From an uncultured Bdellovibrionales bacterium (GTDB lineage Bacteria; Bdellovibrionota; Bdellovibrionia; Bdellovibrionales; UBA1609): a stretch of DNA of 5,700 bases. A program made the translations under genes and the position numbers. The notes under the pieces are model-generated. The model was not told where the DNA came from. It saw only the letters and a program-made list of their open reading frames with translations, and did no database searches. Each line of letters starts with the position of its first letter. Position 1 is the stretch's first letter. Below are positions 1 to 5,397 of the stretch, piece by piece. The stretch spans positions 1 through 5,700 of the forward strand of contig CALJPJ010000190.1 in NCBI GenBank assembly GCA_937980625.1, in the 5' to 3' direction.

Positions 1-464
1 CCTAGCCGACCGACGTTAAACGACAACACTACTGAACAAGCAGACTTTGGTGATAACACAGTGGCGCAGGTCCCACCGGTACCAGGAAAGCTTCCTCCTT
101 TAAAATTGAATGGTTTATCTACACCATCAAGAACTAATGAAGATGCGACTTTATGCCCTTTATTTTCAATATAAATAACTAGATCGTGATAAGAACCTCG
201 TGCAAAAGGCCCTATAATGTATGGATTATTATGTTGAAATATAACATCAGCTGGTCTTTCAATTATATTTCCTTGCAAAGTATTCAAGGTGTTCGTCAAA
301 ATGTCCAATGACTTATCCACTTGTCTGTCACTATGACTGTTGTAATTTAACTCATTGGTAATTTCATCGAGCTGTTTAAAAAGTTCCCACTTTTTAACCT
401 GCTTTACTGGAGAGGCAAGTGTATGTATCGAGAATAATAAAATAATTAAAAAAGATAATTTCAC
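1..464 (-). CDS. Exported protein with choice-of-anchor-D/ASH-like module, N-terminal part only
   Basis: This open frame runs off the left edge, leaving 154 codons and two bases. It starts at GTG (462-464), with a strong AAGGAGG (complement of 473-479) eight bases upstream. Residues 1-17 form a signal peptide (MKLSFLIILLFSIHTLA), probably cut before Ser18; there is no lipobox cysteine. Residues 20-75 are polar and probably helical. From about residue 85 the chain looks like a beta-sandwich: HDLVIYIENKG (93-103) is followed by FKGGSFPGTGGTC (121-133) and SAC (141-143). That spacing of GGTC and SC, about ten residues apart, is typical of ASH/choice-of-anchor-D modules in large Bdellovibrio-type surface proteins, where the two cysteines may form a disulfide. 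The product is therefore inferred to be secreted or cell-surface, probably adhesive or structural, and possibly much longer than what is seen. It is divergent from the regulator gene at 686. Export is well supported; the role is inference. Confidence 0.85.
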   Translation of the reverse strand, partial: MKLSFLIILLFSIHTLASPVKQVKKWELFKQLDEITNELNYNSHSDRQVDKSLDILTNTLNTLQGNIIERPADVIFQHNNPYIIGPFARGSYHDLVIYIENKGHKVASSLVLDGVDKPFNFKGGSFPGTGGTCATVLSPKSACSVVLSFNVGRL

Positions 465-472
465 CTAAGAAC

Positions 473-479
473 CCTCCTT
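473..479 (-). promoter_or_regulatory. Ribosome binding site setting the GTG start at 464
   Basis: On the minus strand this reads AAGGAGG, with eight bases between it and the GTG at 464. No ATG in frame fits it better. It supports a non-ATG start for the exported protein, and the signal peptide begins exactly there. Confidence 0.75.
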
Positions 480-509
480 GGTCTTAAAATATTTTGAATC
501 TTGTGATTG

Positions 510-539
510 ATTGTTCCAGTTTAATTACGATGAGGTCAA
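510..539 (-). promoter_or_regulatory. Possible sigma-70-type promoter for the leftward exported-protein gene
   Basis: Read on the minus strand, TTGACC (complement of 534-539) matches five of six bases of the -35 consensus. It is followed after 18 bases by AACAAT (complement of 510-515), which matches four of six of the -10 consensus. This would give a leader of roughly 40 bases before the GTG at 464. It is the best promoter-like pair in this gap, but AT-rich DNA produces such pairs often. Confidence 0.35.
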
Positions 540-587
540 ATTATTTTTTTAATTTAAATTGTGTTAAAACCTTTACTGACAGTGCTG

Positions 588-603
588 TTGGCAAAGTTGC
601 CAA
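588..603. repeat. Palindrome TTGGCAA-AG-TTGCCAA upstream of the regulator gene
   Basis: Two perfect seven-base arms (588-594 and 597-603) are separated by AG. The element is GC-richer than its surroundings and lies about 85 bases before the regulator start at 686. Its shape and size fit the operator of a dimeric DNA-binding protein. As RNA, the two-base loop would have to open by a pair or two, so a DNA-level role seems more likely. Autoregulation by the neighbouring regulator is a guess from position. Confidence 0.45.
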
Positions 604-620
604 GGCTTAAATTAACTGTA

Positions 621-644
621 GGCAAAAAAATATTTGCTTTTGCC
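621..644. repeat. Second inverted repeat GGCAAAA-N10-TTTTGCC before the regulator gene
   Basis: Seven-base arms at 621-627 and 638-644 flank ten bases. The right part can also pair internally (GCAAA at 622-626 with TTTGC at 633-637). It shares the core GGCAA with the palindrome at 588-603, whose GGCAA begins 31 bases upstream, about three helical turns. It ends 31 bases before the ribosome binding site of the regulator gene, so it could be a second operator half or a leader hairpin. Confidence 0.4.
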
Positions 645-675
645 CACATTCAAAGTACACTTAAAAAATATTCAT

Positions 676-680
676 GGAGG
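676..680 (+). promoter_or_regulatory. Ribosome binding site of the regulator gene
   Basis: GGAGG lies five bases before the ATG at 686. It is the only strong site in this gap on the plus strand. It excludes the overlapping frame that opens at a GTG at 561, which has no such site. Confidence 0.75.
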
Positions 681-685
681 AATAA

Positions 686-1546
686 ATGTCTACAAAGATC
701 CAGCCAGATATTTTACGCTATCAAGACTATAGTTTATTCCTTGATGACTTTGTAAAAAATAAAAAAAAATCTGACATTAATTGGAGCCTAGGCTCATGGG
801 CAAAAACTCTTGGCTTAAAGTCAACATCCTCAATAACAAAAGTATTAAATAAAAATAGAGCTCCTGGTAAAAAAATAACCAATTCATTAATTAACTATTT
901 TAATTTCAACAATAAAGAAAGTATTTACTTTCAAGATTTAATCAACCTTGCAAAGGCTAAAAACGACCCAAGCTTACAGTCTATTTTACTAAAAAGATTG
1001 ACCAGAAACAGCCAAGCCGGAGACGTTCAACTTATTGAAGCTAAAACATTTGAAATTATACGCTCATGGTTTCATCTTGCCATTAGAGAAATGAGCCGAC
1101 TCAAAAACTTTAAACTCTCACCTCTTTGGATTAGTCAAAACTTACGCTTTTCCGTAAGTGAAACTCAGGCACAAACTGCCATTGATAACTTGTTAAAAAC
1201 AAAGCTTTTAAAAATTAATAAAAAAAAAGTTAAGATCTCACCAGGCAACCTTTCCACGAGTGAAGACATCCACAACCTTGCCATACAAGATTATCACAAT
1301 TCAATGCTAGACAACGCCAAAAAGAGCTTAAAACAAGTTAAGCTTGATGAAAGGGAGGTTTTATCTGGAACATTATCTTTTAACTTACACAATATGAACA
1401 AAGCCAAAGAGCTATTAAGAAATTTTTTAGATGAATTTGGCGCCGCCATGGACTCAGACGGTGGCGATGAAATTTACCAAATACAAATGCAATTTTTTCC
1501 GCTCAGTAGATTAAACCAAAAGGATAAAAAAAATGAAACTCATTAA
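686..1546 (+). CDS. TIGR02147/DUF4423-family transcriptional regulator
   Basis: The 286-residue product is close to the usual family length. The N-terminal part (about 10-90) has the family opening RYQDYSLFLDDF. It is followed by a helix-turn-helix-like stretch, WSLGSWAKTLGLKSTSSITK (33-52), which probably binds DNA, and by KESIYFQDLINLAKAKN (77-93). The C-terminal DUF4423 part (about 115-275) shows W128, WISQNLRFSVSETQAQTAI (148-166), a predicted winged-helix segment, then YHNSMLDNAKKSL (203-215), DEREVLSGTLSF (221-232) and the hallmark end IYQIQMQFFPLS (263-274). These match the Bdellovibrionota and Fibrobacter regulator family as I know it; its effectors are unknown. It is a cytoplasmic DNA-binding protein by inference. 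The stop overlaps the start of the secreted-protein gene by 14 bases, which implies co-translation and a shared job. Two GGCAA inverted repeats upstream are candidate operators. Confidence 0.9.
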   Translation: MSTKIQPDILRYQDYSLFLDDFVKNKKKSDINWSLGSWAKTLGLKSTSSITKVLNKNRAPGKKITNSLINYFNFNNKESIYFQDLINLAKAKNDPSLQSILLKRLTRNSQAGDVQLIEAKTFEIIRSWFHLAIREMSRLKNFKLSPLWISQNLRFSVSETQAQTAIDNLLKTKLLKINKKKVKISPGNLSTSEDIHNLAIQDYHNSMLDNAKKSLKQVKLDEREVLSGTLSFNLHNMNKAKELLRNFLDEFGAAMDSDGGDEIYQIQMQFFPLSRLNQKDKKNETH

Positions 1547-2840
1547 ATTTTATATTTTAACTTTATTGCTATTCTCTACTAGTGGTCAGACTTTTGCTGT
1601 TACCTGGTCAAAGGTGGGCAATGCTGGTTTTGTTATTGATTGCGATGGTCAAGTTGAACTTTTTGATTTTTATGAAGCCAAAGATAAATTCACTTTTTAC
1701 AAGCCCCAAGGCGAAACTGTCAGACAAAAGGTAAATTACTATTTAAATAAACTTGAGTCCCTAGATCCTAATCGAGCAAAAAACTATCGATATCAATTTA
1801 ATAACTACTGGACTCAAAATATGGTGGAACATAAGTTTCGTTCAATATTTCAGCTAGACCACCTTGAAGTTCAAGATAAAGACTACCAAAAAGACTACGG
1901 TATTGGTCAAATCACCATACCCAAAAACTGCGTCCTAAAGTTAGCCTTACAACAAATTGCTCCCGAATATAAAAATGGTGATCGCCGTGGTTTTCTAAAA
2001 GTAGAGGTCTACAATAAGTTGTGGGACCAGCTCAGCAATGACTTAAAAGCTAGCCTAGTTATTCATGAATTATTTTACCGAGAAAATATTTTACTACGCT
2101 ATGATTTTAGGTCAACAGGAGTTAGAGCTCTTACCGCCCTACTCGCATCAAAGCAGTATTACAAATTAACACAACAGGATTGGCATAAAAAACTAATTCA
2201 GTCTGGGTTTAGGCCCATGTTTCCGAACTTTACACCTATTATTAGTAAAAATGAAATTGATTTAGAAACAGACAGTGGCAACTGGGACGGTTTCAAGACT
2301 TGGGCCTATGCTAAACCCATATTAATCGGCACAATAGTATTTAGCAAAACCCAAAACCTGAAAGTACATTCCCACTCCCCATTTTACTTTAAAGGTTTTT
2401 ATCCAGAGTATTTCTCATTAGCCGAAATTCAAGTTGTTGATATTTCACACCTTACTGATCGTCCTTTAAAAATCATTGTGCCTCCAAACTGTTTATTTAG
2501 ATTATCAAACAAAAAGGCAAAATCTGGTTTTGGCCAAAAGTTGATATCGCTGGGGTATGACAAAGAAAACTTACCCATTGAAAATTGCGAAGCTATAATT
2601 GATAATAGCTATTCTCACGAATTAATCGATAAACTTGAAAACCCTAAAACACTGTTATTGTTTGATAAGTTTGCAAAGATTCCAAAACTAATGACTGTAG
2701 AAAGAATAGAAGGGTTTTCTAAACTTAAATTAAAAATAGGTGGCCAGGTCCATAAAGTAAATTCTTTCAAAGTTAACTTAGAAAATGGAAATATTTTTGA
2801 TATAAAAATTAGAAATTTTGTTGAAAAAATTCCCAACTAA
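1533..2840 (+). CDS. Secreted protein of the regulator-linked HExxYRE family, function unknown
   Basis: The product has 435 residues, with a signal peptide at about 1-22 (cleavage after TFA) and no lipobox. The mature start carries VGNAGFVIDCDG (28-39) and VELFDFYEAKD (41-51). Then come IPKNC (129-133), LALQQIAPE (137-145), LWDQL (163-167) and ASLVIHELFYRENILL (173-188). This order of motifs (GN.G..C, LxDxYEA, P-x-x-C, LW..L, HELxYRE) matches a group of exported Bdellovibrio-type proteins that I recall without a formal name. The HELFY segment resembles a zincin HExxH, but the second histidine is Tyr182, so peptidase activity cannot be claimed. The C-terminal half (about 230-435) is beta-rich and less familiar; a PPNC (317-320) echoes the earlier PKNC. 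Cys37, Cys133, Cys320 and Cys352 could form disulfides. The ATG is 9 bases after AGGA (1520-1523), inside the regulator gene, so translation is coupled to it. Confidence 0.85.
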   Translation: MKLIKFYILTLLLFSTSGQTFAVTWSKVGNAGFVIDCDGQVELFDFYEAKDKFTFYKPQGETVRQKVNYYLNKLESLDPNRAKNYRYQFNNYWTQNMVEHKFRSIFQLDHLEVQDKDYQKDYGIGQITIPKNCVLKLALQQIAPEYKNGDRRGFLKVEVYNKLWDQLSNDLKASLVIHELFYRENILLRYDFRSTGVRALTALLASKQYYKLTQQDWHKKLIQSGFRPMFPNFTPIISKNEIDLETDSGNWDGFKTWAYAKPILIGTIVFSKTQNLKVHSHSPFYFKGFYPEYFSLAEIQVVDISHLTDRPLKIIVPPNCLFRLSNKKAKSGFGQKLISLGYDKENLPIENCEAIIDNSYSHELIDKLENPKTLLLFDKFAKIPKLMTVERIEGFSKLKLKIGGQVHKVNSFKVNLENGNIFDIKIRNFVEKIPN

Positions 2841-2890
2841 TTTATCTTTACTATATGCATAAATTAATAGTTTAGTTTATGGTTTACATC

Positions 2891-3763
2891 TTAAAATATA
2901 TGAATTATCGACTTGGAATATATATAAAGTGTAACAGCAGTACTTATATAAAAAAATACTTGCGAACAATAAAAAATAATTTTTTCTGTTGAAAAATCCC
3001 AACTAGATAGCTCTTCATCAGTCTTTTCAGATATGCGTGAGTTTAAAATCATTTCTTCAAAATGATTATAAACTATAGCTATAACTAAATTAATAATAAA
3101 AAATGAAACATACAATAACACTAATTTTTCAGTTTCACTAAAAGAAGCATTATTTCCCAAGCTGATGTTTTTATAGGTGTAAAAATAAAATATTCCAGGT
3201 AATAAAAAATATTTAATTAATAGCCAAGGCCATTGCTTTAAACGCAATAAAATTCTTTTCCATGAAACAAGTACTGTTTTACTAGTTTTAATATATTTGC
3301 TGTATTTAGCTTCTGACTTTAAGCTTGGCTTATTTACAAACAAATATTCAACTACTTTATGATTATTTTGCAACAAAGACAAAAACCTATAACTTGACCC
3401 ATCATCTAATTTAATTTTAAAACCGCCAAAAAAACGAGGTGAAAACAAAGTAAATTTCAAGTGGGTAACATGATCAAGGTTAACTTTTTTTTCTTTCTTT
3501 TTAAATTTTACGAACAGCAAATTTTTCTCTAACTTATATTTTGAAAAAATATAAGGGCGAATTATAAAATGTAAACGAAACAAAATTGACAAGGGCACAA
3601 TTAAAGCTATAACGAGTTTAATTGTGGTAAAAATATAGGTTTCAGTAGCTAGTTTTGCTAAATTAATACGCAATAGTACTAGTAAAAATATAATAGTTAT
3701 AACCACTAAAAACCAGTATATCTTTTTTATAGTTGGTCTATACTCAAACCTAATAGAGTCCAT
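2891..3763 (-). CDS. Inner-membrane protein, five helices with a PH-like cytoplasmic domain
   Basis: I do not recognise a named family. Counting from the upstream GTG at 3796 (301 residues), hydrophobic helices lie at about 26-43, 55-80, 189-208, 224-243 and 272-298. Between helices 2 and 3, residues 82-158 are soluble and alternate as beta strands: YKLEKNLLFVKF, HVTHLKF, FGGFKIKLDDGSSYRFLSL, then a helix. This resembles bacterial PH-like domains attached to membrane helices; the similarity is by pattern only. The basic loops KKKEKK (100-104 region) and WKRILLRLK suggest that this domain faces the cytoplasm. The start is uncertain. GTG at 3796, TTG at 3781 and ATG at 3763 are all in frame, and I chose the ATG because it begins MDSIRFEYRP just before helix 1. 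A strong AAGGAGG lies 20 bases upstream of it and only two before the TTG. The gene converges on the secreted-protein gene, 50 bases apart. Confidence 0.75.
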   Translation of the reverse strand: MDSIRFEYRPTIKKIYWFLVVITIIFLLVLLRINLAKLATETYIFTTIKLVIALIVPLSILFRLHFIIRPYIFSKYKLEKNLLFVKFKKKEKKVNLDHVTHLKFTLFSPRFFGGFKIKLDDGSSYRFLSLLQNNHKVVEYLFVNKPSLKSEAKYSKYIKTSKTVLVSWKRILLRLKQWPWLLIKYFLLPGIFYFYTYKNISLGNNASFSETEKLVLLYVSFFIINLVIAIVYNHFEEMILNSRISEKTDEELSSWDFSTEKIIFYCSQVFFYISTAVTLYIYSKSIIHIF

Positions 3764-3783
3764 CTTTCTATTGTGACTCAAAG

Positions 3784-3790
3784 CCTCCTT
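3784..3790 (-). promoter_or_regulatory. Strong Shine-Dalgarno with unusual spacing to all in-frame starts
   Basis: On the minus strand this reads AAGGAGG. It lies 20 bases before the ATG at 3763, two bases before the TTG at 3781, and downstream of the GTG at 3796. None is a standard distance. A short CTTT/AAAG pairing (3780-3783 with 3764-3767) could shorten the gap to the ATG, but four A/T-rich pairs are weak. The start of the membrane protein is therefore unresolved. Confidence 0.4.
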
Positions 3791-3810
3791 ACACACAACC
3801 TTTAATTTTG

Positions 3811-3816
3811 AGTATA
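3811..3816 (-). promoter_or_regulatory. Possible -10 element for the leftward membrane-protein gene
   Basis: TATACT on the minus strand matches five of six bases of the sigma-70 -10 box, with no good -35 box at 16-18 bases. Transcription would begin near 3804, only about eight bases before the GTG at 3796. That would favour a start after the AAGGAGG (TTG at 3781 or ATG at 3763). The evidence is weak. Confidence 0.25.
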
Positions 3817-3912
3817 AACACTTAATATTAATACACTATTTTCACTCTATATGACTTTAAATAAAGCCTTACTTTTTAAAAAAAATTCAATACTAAACAC
3901 AAACAAAAATTC

Positions 3913-3936
3913 AAACTCAAGTTAAACCATGAGTTT
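3913..3936. repeat. Inverted repeat AAACTCA-N10-TGAGTTT before the phosphatase gene
   Basis: Perfect seven-base arms (3913-3919 and 3930-3936) surround a ten-base loop, about 55 bases before the ATG at 3991. A palindrome AAAAGCTTTT (3938-3947) follows directly. It could be an operator or a leader hairpin of the phosphatase operon. No U-run follows, so it is not a terminator. Nothing else stands out in the gap from 3797 to 3990. Confidence 0.3.
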
Positions 3937-3990
3937 CAAAAGCTTTTCAGTTATAAATGGCCAATTAAAACAGACCTGGAGGAACAGCTT

Positions 3991-4713
3991 ATGAGGCATC
4001 TAATTTTTATTTTTACACTATTGCTGAGTCAATTGGCTTATTCAACCTCCGAAGTTCTCACTCTTGAAAACTATGATGAAATTATAGAAATTATTGATTC
4101 AAAAACTTCTATGTTCAACAATGAAGAATTACTCGTCGTCTTTGATATAGATCACACACTTGTTTTAACTGATGACTGCCCTGAAATAAATCAAAGTTTA
4201 AAGGGCTTTAAGCGCTTTGCCGATTCTGTGAAAAAGTGCCAAGCTTATTTAACTTCGACCTATGTACCTGGTCTTATTTACGACTTGCAAGTGGCTGACT
4301 ACCCAGTCATGGCTTTAACAGCTCGTAGCAAATACCTAACAGATGCCACCTTATCTCAACTCCAAAGCCGTTTAAGATTTACTATCGAACCCTCCACTGA
4401 CGAAAATGATAATAAAGCAGAATTATACTTTGTGACGGCACCAGCTTACGACACTAGCTTCACAGAACACGATTACAAAGGTGCTAAAAAAATTAATAAA
4501 TTGGCTTACAAAGAAGGCGTTGCTTTAGTGGGTGGCGGAAATAAAGGCCATGCTTTACAAGGTTTTTTAAAAAGCATTAATAAATCTTATAAACAAATTA
4601 TTTTTATAGATGATAGTCTGCGAAACATTAAAAACTTAGATAAAGCCTACAAAGCAACTAGTGAACACATAACAATTATTCATTACACAGAATTTGACAG
4701 AAAGAAAAACTAA
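3991..4713 (+). CDS. Exported HAD-superfamily phosphatase, DUF2608 type
   Basis: The product has 240 residues. Residues 1-18 are a signal peptide ending LAYS, so the enzyme is expected in the periplasm. The four HAD motifs are present in order: motif I VVFDIDHTLVLT (49-60) with nucleophile Asp52, Asp54 and Thr56; motif II ALTARS (108-113) with Thr110; motif III Lys185 in GGGNKGHAL; motif IV IIFIDDSLRN (203-212) with Asp207 and Asp208. The LTAR motif, the NKGHAL segment and the total size fit the DUF2608 group of HAD hydrolases known from Legionella and other Gram-negatives. Inferred reaction: Mg-dependent hydrolysis of a phosphate monoester through a phospho-Asp52 intermediate; the substrate is unknown. 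All catalytic residues are intact. GGAGG (3978-3982) lies eight bases before the ATG. It is followed 21 bases later by another exported protein, probably in one operon. Confidence 0.9.
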   Translation: MRHLIFIFTLLLSQLAYSTSEVLTLENYDEIIEIIDSKTSMFNNEELLVVFDIDHTLVLTDDCPEINQSLKGFKRFADSVKKCQAYLTSTYVPGLIYDLQVADYPVMALTARSKYLTDATLSQLQSRLRFTIEPSTDENDNKAELYFVTAPAYDTSFTEHDYKGAKKINKLAYKEGVALVGGGNKGHALQGFLKSINKSYKQIIFIDDSLRNIKNLDKAYKATSEHITIIHYTEFDRKKN

Positions 4714-4734
4714 CTCATAAAACGGAGAACGATT

Positions 4735-5241
4735 ATGAAACTATTTTTAACTGCAGTGACAACCCTTTTACTTACAGTACAAGCTTTCTCTAACGAGACT
4801 CTACCTAGCTCATGCAAAATAAATATGGAGCTGAGTAAAAGCTCATCTCTACTTTATGACTACACAGGCTACGGAGAGCTTATATGTGACCAAGATAAGC
4901 CTATTACTATTTTTTCAGCTGTTAATTTAACAGACAAAGCTAGGTCTAAAGTAAATAAGTTTAACTCATTTAAATTTTCAACTGATAGCTTTGAAGTCTA
5001 CACTATGGCTTATTTATTTCAAACCTATAAGCTAACCTACACTCTAAACCCTAAAAAGCCTGGGCCAGTTTTAATGTTTTCTGGCAATCAACATGCTCAA
5101 GCTCGCAACATCAAAACTTTTGTTACTTCACCAGCCATATCCACAGACTTAGATTACTTCAACTTAATGGACATTATTATTAATAGCTCTATTATAATCG
5201 AACAGGATGATTTCTTTTCTCAAGATGAAGTTCAACTTTAA
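4735..5241 (+). CDS. Small exported protein of unknown function, in operon with the phosphatase
   Basis: I do not recognise a family. The product has 168 residues with a signal peptide MKLFLTAVTTLLLTVQAFS (1-19), leaving a mature protein of about 149 residues. There are only two cysteines, Cys27 and Cys51, which could form one disulfide in the periplasm. The middle is rich in alternating hydrophobic and polar residues (GYGELI, PITIF, FKFST, YKLTYTL, PVLMFSG), which suggests a small beta-barrel or sandwich. The C-terminus is acidic (EQDDFFSQDEVQL). The ATG is preceded by GGAG (4724-4727), seven bases away, and the gap to the phosphatase stop is 21 bases, so the two are likely co-transcribed and may act on the same envelope process. 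The gene ends 19 bases before a long hairpin element that may affect the 3' end of the transcript. It could be a partner or substrate-binding protein of the phosphatase, but nothing proves that. Confidence 0.8.
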   Translation: MKLFLTAVTTLLLTVQAFSNETLPSSCKINMELSKSSSLLYDYTGYGELICDQDKPITIFSAVNLTDKARSKVNKFNSFKFSTDSFEVYTMAYLFQTYKLTYTLNPKKPGPVLMFSGNQHAQARNIKTFVTSPAISTDLDYFNLMDIIINSSIIIEQDDFFSQDEVQL

Positions 5242-5260
5242 CTTAATAGCACCAAAACCT

Positions 5261-5376
5261 TCAAATATCCCTATAAAGTTTTAGTCTGTTTAAATCACAA
5301 TGTGCTCCAACATCTCCTAAAGGAGAACTCCGCACATTGCAAATTAAACAGACTAAAACTTTATAGGGATATTTGA
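5261..5376. repeat. 116-base inverted repeat with perfect 33-base arms and nested stems
   Basis: Left arm 5261-5293 and right arm 5344-5376 are exact reverse complements over 33 bases; pairing stops at both outer flanks (T opposite T). Inside, after a four-base internal loop on each side, an eight-base stem CAATGTGC/GCACATTG (5298-5305 with 5332-5339) continues. A central hairpin TCTCCT-AA-AGGAGA (5313-5326) completes a rod-like fold. The 3' half of the centre can instead pair as GGAG-AA-CTCC (5322-5331). It fills the gap between the convergent genes ending at 5241 and 5398. It lacks a clean U-run on either side, so it is not a classical intrinsic terminator, although such a hairpin could block polymerase or protect 3' ends from exonucleases in both directions. 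Alternatives are a miniature mobile element (no target duplication seen) or a structured small RNA. The structure is certain; the role is unknown. Confidence 0.95.
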
Positions 5377-5397
5377 TGATATCTATTAACATTAAAT

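Noticed and set aside
588..644. Sigma-54 promoter suggested by TTGGCA...TTGC
   Set aside because: The GG and GC pairs are not separated by the required ten bases at any position in this stretch.
561..755. A 64-codon plus-strand frame overlapping the start of the regulator gene
   Set aside because: It opens at GTG without a ribosome binding site, runs through the palindromes and ends inside the well-supported regulator gene in another frame; its composition is not protein-like.
2058..2084. Calling the secreted protein a zinc metalloprotease from its HE motif
   Set aside because: The second metal-binding histidine is a tyrosine and no glycine or downstream glutamate pattern of a zincin could be placed with confidence.
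2615..2836. A 73-codon minus-strand frame inside the secreted-protein gene
   Set aside because: It is the antisense shadow of a gene with a clear signal peptide and family motifs, and has no supporting start signal.
2838..2866. Hairpin TAATTTAT-N13-ATAAATTA between the convergent genes as a terminator
   Set aside because: The stem is all A/T with a 13-base loop and no solid U-run, so it would be very weak; the 2841-2890 gap holds no convincing terminator.
5261..5376. Integron attC site or retron RNA as an explanation of the long hairpin
   Set aside because: The RYYYAAC/GTTRRRY boxes and the extrahelical bases of attC are not visible, and no integrase or reverse transcriptase is present in the window. 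The structure is kept as an unclassified element.
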